A DNA stretch of 5,090 bases from Vibrio tasmaniensis 1F-187 (GTDB lineage Bacteria; Pseudomonadota; Gammaproteobacteria; Enterobacterales; Vibrionaceae). Shown piece after piece: positions 1 through 4,977 of this stretch. The first letter of the stretch is position 1. Each line of letters begins with the position of its first letter. Where the stretch lies: positions 1 to 5,090 of the forward strand of contig NZ_AJZM02000079.1 of assembly GCF_000272405.2 (NCBI RefSeq). The letters run 5' to 3'. Made by a program: the position numbers and the translations under genes. A model generated the notes under the pieces. That model was not told the origin of the DNA. It ran no database searches and worked only from the letters and a program-made list of their open reading frames with translations.

Positions 1-9
1 AATGCGGTG

Positions 10-24
10 TCCAGTCTTACTGGA
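10..24 (-). other. stem-loop just downstream of the minus-strand gene
   Basis: TCCAGT (10-15) and ACTGGA (19-24) form a perfect 6-bp stem around a 3-base loop. It starts five bases beyond the stop codon of the minus-strand gene at 30-767. The position suits a transcript 3' end, but no T-run follows it in the minus direction within the window. It could therefore be a Rho-dependent or processed end, or simply chance. The window edge limits what can be seen. Confidence 0.3.
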
Positions 25-29
25 ACAGA

Positions 30-767
30 TCAGTCTGTATGAACTTCCATTTTCCCATCAATACATGGTCCACACCAATGCCTATCAGTAACAGTATACC
101 CAGTCATCTTTAGTGATATCTCTGAGAAAAATCTGTCACCGACTTTTGAGACTACCGTGGAGTCTGAAAATGATTTAACCGTGAATGTTTGCAAGTTTTG
201 AGTGTTAACCTCGTACTCACCATCAGGTATTGGGAGAGAGAATGCGAACTTAAACTTAATTATGTAGTAAGGGGACAGACCTTTCAGAGCCTCTCTAGAT
301 AACCGTATGTATTTACGTACTTGGTCGTCAAACTCGTCATTTGTCTTTACTTTTGATGCCCAGAGCTCGAGCTGAACGACAGCATTATGGAGATCCAACT
401 TAGTACAATCGCCTAAGTAATACTGAATTAAAGTAGCTCTTAAATTACTGTAAACATAACAGACTTGATTATGCTTACTGCATGGTAAAGCTTCACCATT
501 TATGATGTCGTTAATATTGGGTCTATTAATTATTTGGTTGTGAAAGTGATATAACTTTATGTAGTCACCTGACCAATTCATCTCGTCTGCAGATTGTAAG
601 CCATCAAAAACCGCTCTCATACTACTGCTAAATATCTCACTATTACTAAAAACCTGATCAGACGTGTCATACATCTCAACTACCTTTAAGCCATTTTTTA
701 CTAACAGCCGATAATCCTTTTTTTCTGGGAGCGGTTCTTTTGGTTCATTAACAATTGTTACTTGCAT
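30..767 (-). CDS. hypothetical protein, 245 aa, family not recognised
   Basis: I do not recognise this protein and assign no function. The frame is open for 245 codons and ends in TGA. Its ATG lies three bases after AGGTGG (771-776 on the minus strand), a good ribosome site, so the start is well supported. The product has no signal peptide or clear membrane segment and is probably cytoplasmic. The first 20 residues are charged and proline-rich. Residues 45-170 look mostly helical, with many aromatics and asparagines. Residues 165-225 look beta-rich. Cysteines sit at 96, 103, 121, 232 and 235. The last pair lies in WCGPC (231-235), identical to the thioredoxin active-site motif, but only ten residues from the C terminus and without a visible thioredoxin fold, so redox function is doubtful. 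The gene stands alone, divergent from the cupin operon across 572 bases. It may be horizontally acquired accessory content; I see no direct mark of transfer. Confidence 0.75.
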   Translation of the reverse strand: MQVTIVNEPKEPLPEKKDYRLLVKNGLKVVEMYDTSDQVFSNSEIFSSSMRAVFDGLQSADEMNWSGDYIKLYHFHNQIINRPNINDIINGEALPCSKHNQVCYVYSNLRATLIQYYLGDCTKLDLHNAVVQLELWASKVKTNDEFDDQVRKYIRLSREALKGLSPYYIIKFKFAFSLPIPDGEYEVNTQNLQTFTVKSFSDSTVVSKVGDRFFSEISLKMTGYTVTDRHWCGPCIDGKMEVHTD

Positions 768-961
768 TTTCCACCTCTGGGCTGATATACCAAAGCCAAA
801 CTTAACCCTTTATGAAACATAAGCATATAATAGACTTAAACTTGTTATGACCTTTCCCCCGAGATTAATACCACTATCTCGATGAAGTTTTCTATGTTTA
901 CACCGCTAGATTGGCATAATCAACTTGCGACATATAATTTAGAGAACTAGTAAGTGACTAG

Positions 962-999
962 GGGCAAGTCTGCCTTTTGCCCGTCGTAGTTTTCTTGCC
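962..999 (+). other. alternative hairpins sharing one arm
   Basis: GGGCAA (962-967) can pair with TTGCCC (977-982). The overlapping GGCAAG (963-968) can instead pair with CTTGCC (994-999). The two stems are mutually exclusive, as in switch-like leaders. A third short stem, CTAGT/ACTAG, lies directly upstream at 947-961. No T-run follows, and the nearest downstream gene is more than 300 bases away, so a regulatory role is only a possibility. Confidence 0.25.
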
Positions 1000-1076
1000 T
1001 GAGGTAATTCACAAAGTGTTAATACATGACTCCATTAAACTCATTTTTGTCCAAAAATGTCACAATATGAATTTTA

Positions 1077-1115
1077 ACATTTGGCATTTTCTAACTCGAA
1101 AGTGCCCCAAAGTGT
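1077..1115. other. long imperfect hairpin in the divergent intergenic region
   Basis: This is the longest hairpin I found in the window. The inner stem pairs 1085-1091 (CATTTTC) with 1098-1104 (GAAAGTG) around a 6-base loop, including one G-T pair. After a 2-base bulge (CC, 1105-1106) the stem continues as TTTGG (1080-1084) with CCAAA (1107-1111). After a 1-base bulge it continues as ACA (1077-1079) with TGT (1113-1115), giving about 15 pairs in all. Neither strand has a clear T-run after it, so it is not a standard intrinsic terminator. It could be part of an untranslated leader, a small RNA or a protein-binding site. Confidence 0.4.
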
Positions 1116-1339
1116 GTCACGACCGATGATTGACTAATTAATGGTGAGTTGATTTTGTAATACATATGCTAACTAACAACCCTAGAGTGCAGGTGTTTTT
1201 TTCGTAACCCATCACTCGTGTGCGTACAAAAGTCACATAACCACCATATATGGCTTGAGTTGCTTAAAAAGGTTGAGCAAGATGGACAGAAGCAAATGAC
1301 TATATCCCGACTGAAAAGCGTTATGCATAGGGGCAATTA

Positions 1340-1804
1340 ATGACGAAAGCGAAACAAGCGTTAAGCATAAAAGGTGATACGTTTAACCCATTTCCAGAGC
1401 CATTTAAATCTCGCCTTGGTCAATCTGAATGCAGAAGTTTAGGTGATTCTTTTGGGCTCACTCAGTTCGGTGTGAATCTGGAAGTATTAGAACCGAATGC
1501 GCAGTCGGCTCTTCGCCATTGGCACACAAGGTCAGATGAGTTTCTTTATGTACTCGGTGGTGAGCTATGTTTAGTCAGTGATGACGGTGAGCAGACATTG
1601 TTTGCAGGAATGTGTATTGGCTTCCCTGCTAGGGTCGAAAATGGTCATCATTTAATAAACCGTAGTAGCGAACAAGCTAAATTTATAGTTATAGGGAGCC
1701 GAGTTGCAAAAGACGAAGCCCATTATCCAGATGATGATTTCAAATGGGTTGTTGAAAGTTCTGGTGAATGGACTCCCTCTAGAAAGAACGGCACACCATA
1801 CTAG
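1340..1804 (+). CDS. cupin domain protein (COG3837-like)
   Basis: This is a single-domain cupin of 154 residues, usual for the COG3837 group of small conserved cupins, whose function is mostly unknown. Cupin motif 1 is seen as H60, H62 and E67 in RHWHTRSDEF, followed by VLGGE. Motif 2 is seen as GFPARVENGHHLIN (94-107), with H103 as the expected fourth ligand. All likely metal ligands are therefore present, and a bound divalent metal is expected. The flanking elements FPEPF near residue 20, GLTQFGVNL near 39-47, YPDDD (129-133) and the GTPY C terminus also fit my memory of this group. AGGGG (1329-1333) lies six bases before the ATG. The protein is soluble and cytoplasmic. It is the first gene of a probable operon, with the VOC gene starting 27 bases after its stop. 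Its reaction or ligand cannot be told; sugar, amino-acid or aromatic-acid binding are all possible. Confidence 0.88.
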   Translation: MTKAKQALSIKGDTFNPFPEPFKSRLGQSECRSLGDSFGLTQFGVNLEVLEPNAQSALRHWHTRSDEFLYVLGGELCLVSDDGEQTLFAGMCIGFPARVENGHHLINRSSEQAKFIVIGSRVAKDEAHYPDDDFKWVVESSGEWTPSRKNGTPY

Positions 1805-1819
1805 TGATTGGTAAGTAGT

Positions 1820-1825
1820 AGGAGG
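1820..1825 (+). promoter_or_regulatory. ribosome binding site fixing the VOC gene start
   Basis: A perfect AGGAGG lies six bases before ATG 1832. A TTG at 1808 would extend the frame by eight residues, but its coding sequence would run through this site and its added residues are not family-like. The ATG is therefore the preferred start. Confidence 0.85.
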
Positions 1826-1831
1826 AAGACT

Positions 1832-2197
1832 ATGATTCCAACAGCGATTCTTATTCATGTTCAAAATGTCGCATTGGGCATCGAGTGGTATCAAAAAGCC
1901 TTTCCTACAGCAGAATCTGTTTATCATCCTAGTTTCGACTTTACCGTGCTCAATTTAAACGGTTTTTCTCTTGAGATAGTGCAAGCAGACGAAAAAGTAG
2001 GCTCGGGTAAATGCGGGACAGTTTTATATTGGTCGGTAAACAACTTGGATAAAGCACTGGATCATTTTGAAGAACTTGGTGCAAAACTGTATAGAGGCCC
2101 AATGGCAATTGAAAATGGGCTTTTTATGTGTCAAATCGAAGATCCATTTGGCAACCTAATTGGCTTGCGTGGGGCGACGACGTTGCAAGTGGTTTAA
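1832..2197 (+). CDS. VOC superfamily (glyoxalase/bleomycin-resistance fold) protein
   Basis: This 121-residue protein has the two beta-alpha-beta-beta-beta modules of the vicinal oxygen chelate fold. The first covers residues 1-52, with H9 in ILIHVQNV, the WYQKAF helix and E48 in FSLEIV. The second covers 62-113, with the VNNLDKALDHFEELGAK helix and the typical DPFGNLIGLRG ending (104-114). H9 and E48 occupy the usual positions of metal ligands in such proteins, while the second-module ligands are less clear (E103 is a candidate). Family members include glyoxalases, ring-cleaving dioxygenases, thiol transferases and drug-binding resistance proteins. The size fits a small protein that dimerises to complete its sites. 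It lies between the cupin and NTF2-like genes on the same strand, which points to a shared metabolic or detoxification role. The substrate is unknown, and naming it a glyoxalase or resistance protein would overreach. Confidence 0.87.
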   Translation: MIPTAILIHVQNVALGIEWYQKAFPTAESVYHPSFDFTVLNLNGFSLEIVQADEKVGSGKCGTVLYWSVNNLDKALDHFEELGAKLYRGPMAIENGLFMCQIEDPFGNLIGLRGATTLQVV

Positions 2198-2232
2198 ATG
2201 GATTATAAAGGCCTTATATGCCATATCAGTTT

Positions 2233-2239
2233 AGGAGGT
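2233..2239 (+). promoter_or_regulatory. ribosome binding site choosing the NTF2-like gene start
   Basis: AGGAGGT sits three bases before ATG 2243. An in-frame ATG at 2198 abuts the VOC stop codon (TAAATG) and would add 15 residues, but it has no such site of its own. The family-like sequence begins only after 2243. Reinitiation at 2198 by ribosomes leaving the VOC gene cannot be excluded. Confidence 0.75.
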
Positions 2240-2242
2240 AAA

Positions 2243-2614
2243 ATGGACATTTTGATCGAACAAGAAATAGAACTCCATCAATACCAAACTCGTCAGAACA
2301 AAGCTGACCTTGATCGTTTAATACACCCTAGTTTTACTGAAGTTGGTAAGTCAGGAGATAGCTACGATTTTACATCCATTATTCAAATGATGGATTTGGA
2401 AGAGCCTTCAGATATCCGCGTTCATTCTCAAAAGTATGAATGTATTCAACTTGAGCCTTCTATACAGCTTTTAAAGTATGAGTCTGCTCTTGTAAGTGAA
2501 TCTGGAGAAGTTAGTGACTATGCCAAACGCTGTTCAATTTGGACATTTACGGGCACTTGTTGGAAGCTCAGGTATCATCAAGGTACGCAATGTAAACCTT
2601 TCAAACTCAGTTAG
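2243..2614 (+). CDS. NTF2-like superfamily protein (DUF4440-type)
   Basis: This 123-residue protein fits the NTF2-like cone fold of the DUF4440/SnoaL-like group. The pattern is an N-terminal helix with paired glutamates (EQEIELHQ, 6-13), then the helix ADLDRLIHPSFTEVGKSG (21-38) in the usual L-HPDF-E-G-SG arrangement, and C-terminal strands ending CSIWTFTGTCWKLRYHQGTQ (97-116). The W-x-L-x-Y-HQGT ending is characteristic of this group as I recall it. Family members are small-molecule-binding proteins or enzymes, often isomerases, hydratases or cyclases, and frequently uncharacterised. No signal peptide is seen, so it is likely cytoplasmic. It follows the VOC gene by 45 bases and is probably the last gene of the operon. 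No specific catalytic residue set can be named with confidence. Confidence 0.82.
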   Translation: MDILIEQEIELHQYQTRQNKADLDRLIHPSFTEVGKSGDSYDFTSIIQMMDLEEPSDIRVHSQKYECIQLEPSIQLLKYESALVSESGEVSDYAKRCSIWTFTGTCWKLRYHQGTQCKPFKLS

Positions 2615-2919
2615 TAGTGATTATCCGTAATCTAATTATCTACTGAAGTTTGTCATTACGGGGGAGCTTAAAGTTTGTAACACGCCTCTGCCCCATTGTA
2701 ATCTAGACCTTTTACTCATTTACAACCTGTTCATGAGCTTTCCCCTACGAAAGGTTATCTGAAGCAATGTGTTGTCCAAGTTATATGCAAAGGCTATTTA
2801 CCCCGTCATATCTGTTGGTATTGTTGAAGGTTAAAAAGAAAGAAGGCATTATTGGCCCATAAAATACGGACAGTCGACGTATAGAAAGCGTTATGAGCTT
2901 CCAAGAATAGAAGGAAAAT
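2615..2919. other. intergenic region, 305 bp, between the NTF2-like gene and def2
   Basis: No gene is supported here. The left part holds the inverted repeat CCGTAAT (2625-2631) and ATTACGG (2655-2661) separated by 23 bases. It could mark the end of the cupin operon transcript but has no T-run. A small stem CTTTC/GAAAG lies near 2739-2753. The right part holds a candidate def2 promoter (2824-2852). A 31-codon frame at 2767-2862 overlaps that promoter and lacks a good ribosome site, so it is left out. Confidence 0.5.
2824..2852 (+). promoter_or_regulatory. candidate sigma-70 promoter for def2
   Basis: TTGAAG (2824-2829, four of six consensus matches) and CATTAT (2847-2852, four of six) are separated by the ideal 17 bases. 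The implied transcript start lies near 2859, about 60 bases before the def2 ATG. A second -10-like TAAAAT (2860-2865) has no matching -35. The match is modest in AT-rich DNA. Confidence 0.35.
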
Positions 2920-3423
2920 ATGGCAGTTTTAGAAATTCTGACTGCACCAGATCCAAGGCTTAAGGTCAAAGCGGAAAAGGTGCAAGATCTCTCCACGGTA
3001 CAAACATTAATAGACGACATGTTGGAAACGTTATATGCGACTGACAATGGTATTGGTTTGGCTTCAACTCAAGTTGGTCGTAAAGAGGCCGTTGTTATTA
3101 TTGACCTTTCCGAAAGTCGAGATGAACCATTAGTTTTGGTTAATCCTGAAGTGGTTAGCGGCTCGGATAAAACATTGGGCCAAGAAGGTTGTTTATCAGT
3201 TCCTGACTATTATGCCGACGTAGAGCGTTTTACTTCAGTTGTTGTGTCTGCTTTAGATCGCGAAGGTAAACCAATGACCATCGAAAGTGATGAGTTTCTA
3301 GCTATCGTAATGCAGCACGAAATAGATCATTTGTCGGGTAACTTGTTTATTGACTATCTTTCACCACTTAAGCGTCAAATGGCTATGAAAAAGGTTAAAA
3401 AGTACGTTAAAGCGCACTCTTAA
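2920..3423 (+). CDS. def2: peptide deformylase, second-copy (Def2) type
   Basis: Peptide deformylase removes the formyl group from the initiator methionine of nascent proteins at the ribosome exit, releasing formate. The 167-residue length is standard. All three motifs are present: motif I GIGLASTQ (44-51), motif II EGCLS (89-93) and motif III QHEIDHL (132-138). The metal ligands are C91, H133 and H137; E134 is the catalytic acid/base and Q51 stabilises the transition state. Motif I has serine at 49 where alanine is usual, a mild change that should not abolish activity. The basic C terminus (KKVKKYVKAHS) is suited to ribosome contact. AAGGA (2911-2915) lies four bases before the ATG. The gene has no fmt next to it, unlike the typical def-fmt operon. 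The sequence, including EGCLSVPDYYADVERFTSVV, matches my memory of the chromosome II Def2 of vibrios, so a housekeeping def-fmt is expected elsewhere. It would be a target of actinonin-type inhibitors. Confidence 0.97.
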   Translation: MAVLEILTAPDPRLKVKAEKVQDLSTVQTLIDDMLETLYATDNGIGLASTQVGRKEAVVIIDLSESRDEPLVLVNPEVVSGSDKTLGQEGCLSVPDYYADVERFTSVVVSALDREGKPMTIESDEFLAIVMQHEIDHLSGNLFIDYLSPLKRQMAMKKVKKYVKAHS

Positions 3424-3455
3424 CTTCCGTCTATCAATATAGGTTATTACATCCT

Positions 3456-3599
3456 GTTGGCTGCGTGAGTAGCCAATGCTTTTCGAACAACAAAGTTATC
3501 TGCTTCGCTTTGTCATTTCGGTCATTAAACATTGCTTACGACAAACACATATAGAAGGTCTCTTATTGTGGTCTATCCGCAGCCAACCACTATTGGCTA
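3456..3599. repeat. compound inverted repeat around a TTGGCT/AGCCAA motif
   Basis: The hexamer TTGGCT and its complement occur four times. TTGGCT (3457-3462) pairs with AGCCAA (3471-3476) as one hairpin, and AGCCAA (3581-3586) pairs with TTGGCT (3593-3598) as a second. The longer arms also match across the block: GTTGGCTGCG (3456-3465) is the exact complement of CGCAGCCAAC (3578-3587), and TAGCCAAT (3470-3477) of ATTGGCTA (3592-3599). Between them, ACAAAG (3490-3495) can pair with CTTTGT (3508-3513), and TTTGTC (3509-3514) with GACAAA (3540-3545). The layout suggests a small dispersed repeat or a structured RNA. It does not show the nested box order of an integron attC site, nor target-site duplications. 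Confidence 0.55.
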
Positions 3600-3653
3600 G
3601 GCCATTAGACATTTATTGGTTGATAATTACGGTATGACAGAATCGCTTGGTGA

Positions 3654-3682
3654 TCACGCGAGTTAGCCATCGTGACTAACTC
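3654..3682. other. two interleaved, mutually exclusive hairpins
   Basis: GAGTTAG (3660-3666) and CTAACTC (3676-3682) form a perfect 7-bp stem with a 9-base loop. TCACG (3654-3658) and CGTGA (3671-3675) form a perfect 5-bp stem that interleaves with it. A simultaneous pseudoknot looks sterically poor because no bases link the last two strands, so the stems probably compete. No T-run follows. It may be a protein-binding dyad or part of a leader for the HD-GYP gene 135 bases downstream. Confidence 0.35.
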
Positions 3683-3816
3683 AGAGCTGCCCCAATATTA
3701 GTTTCAGCCAGAACATGTACTTTCTTAGCCAGCCTAAATTCTGCTAATGTCAGATGAAATACGCGAAAAAGAACTAGACTTAAAGTCAATATCGATTTTA
3801 ACGGACTGAAAGCTCT

Positions 3817-4944
3817 ATGAGTATAGATTTTCTTACAAGAAAGAAATATTTAACGAGTCATGACTTCTATCGAGATCTCATTGATTTTTTTGTACAAGAA
3901 GCCAAGAGCGATATCGGATATTTCCACTTCTATTCTCATACTAACGAAGAAATCGCATTAAATGTTTGGTCAACCTCTGTTTTGGAACATTGCCATTGCA
4001 GCTACGTAACCCACTATCCACTATCATCTGCAGGAATATGGGCAGATAGTATAAGAACTAAAAAGCCCGTAATACACAACCACTATGATGCAAACTATTC
4101 CATAGATGACTCTTTACCGAAAGACCACATAAAACTAACTCATCACTTCAGTCTTCCCGTAATACAAAATAATGACGTAGTTGCAGTCATCGGTATAGGC
4201 AACAACAACGCACCATACAGTCATGACTTCGTAAGTTATTTTTACAGTATGATCAAGGACATCTGGCCTCAGGTACAAACAAAGGTAAGTAAGATCGAAT
4301 CTGGATTAGCTAACAATAAGCTAGAATTTGATTCTTCTACCTCCATCGCGATTATGACTAATATGCTAGGCGCAATATCTCGTGCGCTTGAAATTCGTGA
4401 TGAATACACTTCCTCTCACCAACGCAATGTCGCTCATATATGCGACCTTATAGCTGAGAAACTTTCACTAGAAGACTCTGTGAAAGAGGGACTAGTCATT
4501 GGAGCTTTGGTTCACGACATCGGGAAAATTACTATCCCATCTCAAATCTTAAGTAAGCCTGGGAAGCTAATGCCAGCAGAGTACAAGTTACTCCAAAGTC
4601 ATTCAGAAGTAGGAGCAAAGATTTTTCATGAAGTAATTTTTCCTTGGCCAATCGTCGAAATGATCGAACAGCACCATGAAAGGTTGGATGGCTCGGGCTA
4701 CCCAAACGGAATCAAAGGGAATGAAATTTTACTTGAGGCTCGGATTATAGCTGTTGCAGATACCTTCGATGCTATGGCAAATGATAGACCATATAGGAAG
4801 GCTGTCGGAGCGAAGAAAGCTATCAATACCTTAGAACAAGGCCGAAATAAACTATACGACCCCTGTGTAGTAGACGCTTTCCTTACTTGCTACAAACAAG
4901 ATGAGACTTTAGGTGGGTTGTATACACCTGTTAATTTACAATAA
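3817..4944 (+). CDS. GAF-HD-GYP protein, probable cyclic-di-GMP phosphodiesterase
   Basis: This 375-residue soluble protein probably degrades the second messenger cyclic-di-GMP, favouring motility over biofilm. A GAF sensor domain covers about residues 20-155, with the HYPL-SAGIWADSIRTKKPVIHNHY stretch (67-90) and the VVAVIGIGNNNAPYS core (121-135) typical of a GAF subtype often linked to cyclic-di-GMP enzymes. A linker helix (156-180) leads to the HD-GYP domain at about 190-360. Key residues are all present: H201, the HD pair H233-D234 with IGK to 237, H262 in HSEVG, H286-H287, the GYP signature HERLDGSGYPNGIKG (287-301), D315, and DRPYR (323-327). The metal site and GYP loop look intact, so activity is expected. 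An in-frame stop at 3799-3801 and the lack of other early start codons fix the ATG, although the ribosome site (GGA, 3803-3805) is weak, hinting at low translation. The signal for the GAF domain is unknown. The gene stands alone with no GGDEF partner or response regulator beside it. Confidence 0.93.
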   Translation: MSIDFLTRKKYLTSHDFYRDLIDFFVQEAKSDIGYFHFYSHTNEEIALNVWSTSVLEHCHCSYVTHYPLSSAGIWADSIRTKKPVIHNHYDANYSIDDSLPKDHIKLTHHFSLPVIQNNDVVAVIGIGNNNAPYSHDFVSYFYSMIKDIWPQVQTKVSKIESGLANNKLEFDSSTSIAIMTNMLGAISRALEIRDEYTSSHQRNVAHICDLIAEKLSLEDSVKEGLVIGALVHDIGKITIPSQILSKPGKLMPAEYKLLQSHSEVGAKIFHEVIFPWPIVEMIEQHHERLDGSGYPNGIKGNEILLEARIIAVADTFDAMANDRPYRKAVGAKKAINTLEQGRNKLYDPCVVDAFLTCYKQDETLGGLYTPVNLQ

Positions 4945-4977
4945 AAATGTGGCACAAATGTAGTAGTAATCTTTAGC

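Larger units (their letters stand above)
768..1339. other. divergent intergenic region, 572 bp, no convincing gene
   Basis: This gap separates the minus-strand unknown gene from the plus-strand cupin operon and should hold promoters for both. I could not find a good sigma-70 pair for either. The least bad one for the cupin gene is TTGAGT (1255-1260) and CAAGAT (1278-1283) with a 17-base spacer, which is weak. Structure is more evident: CGAGAT/ATCTCG (860-865, 876-881), CTAGT/ACTAG (947-951, 957-961), hairpins at 962-999, a long hairpin at 1077-1115, and the 10-base palindrome CCATATATGG (1244-1253). Only tiny reading frames occur: 22 codons at 882-950, 13 at 1166-1207 and 14 at 1296-1340. None has a strong ribosome site. 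No conserved riboswitch core is recognisable. Confidence 0.6.
3424..3816. other. structured intergenic region, 393 bp, no convincing gene
   Basis: This gap separates def2 from the HD-GYP gene and is rich in inverted repeats, described separately at 3456-3599 and 3654-3682. An imperfect direct repeat also occurs: GTCATTAAACATT (3521-3533) and GCCATTAGACATT (3601-3613), 11 of 13 identical. An 11-base palindrome GACTTAAAGTC lies at 3777-3787, about 30 bases before the HD-GYP start, where an operator might be. A 53-codon frame (3476-3637) lies within the repeat block, lacks a good ribosome site and probably is not a gene. I see no cyclic-di-GMP riboswitch core and no good sigma-70 pair for the downstream gene. 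Confidence 0.55.

Noticed and set aside
882..950. 22-codon frame (starts MKFSMFTP)
   Set aside because: Too short, no ribosome site and no recognisable motif; could be a gene remnant but nothing supports it.
1166..1207. 13-codon frame ending in FFS, considered as a leader peptide for attenuation
   Set aside because: No run of regulatory codons, no ribosome site and no terminator/antiterminator pair between it and the cupin gene.
1808..1831. TTG start giving the VOC protein eight extra residues
   Set aside because: The added codons run through the AGGAGG site that serves ATG 1832, and the extra residues (VSSRRKT) are simply its translation.
1652..1927. 91-codon minus-strand reading frame
   Set aside because: It lies antisense across the end of the cupin gene and the start of the VOC gene, both of which have clear family motifs. 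Its product has no recognisable features.
2767..2862. 31-codon plus-strand frame upstream of def2
   Set aside because: It has no good ribosome site and overlaps the best def2 promoter candidate; composition is not protein-like.
2673..2895. Possible integron attC site, from TAACACGCCTC near 2678 to GCGTTATG at 2888-2895
   Set aside because: The two ends do not complement each other as attC boxes must, and about 215 bases is longer than usual attC sites.
2781..3047. 88-codon minus-strand reading frame
   Set aside because: It overlaps the def2 start antisense and covers the def2 ribosome site. The deformylase is certain, so this is a shadow.
3424..3816. Cyclic-di-GMP riboswitch ahead of the HD-GYP gene
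   Set aside because: The conserved core of the class I (GEMM) riboswitch was not found, and the hairpins seen do not match its layout.
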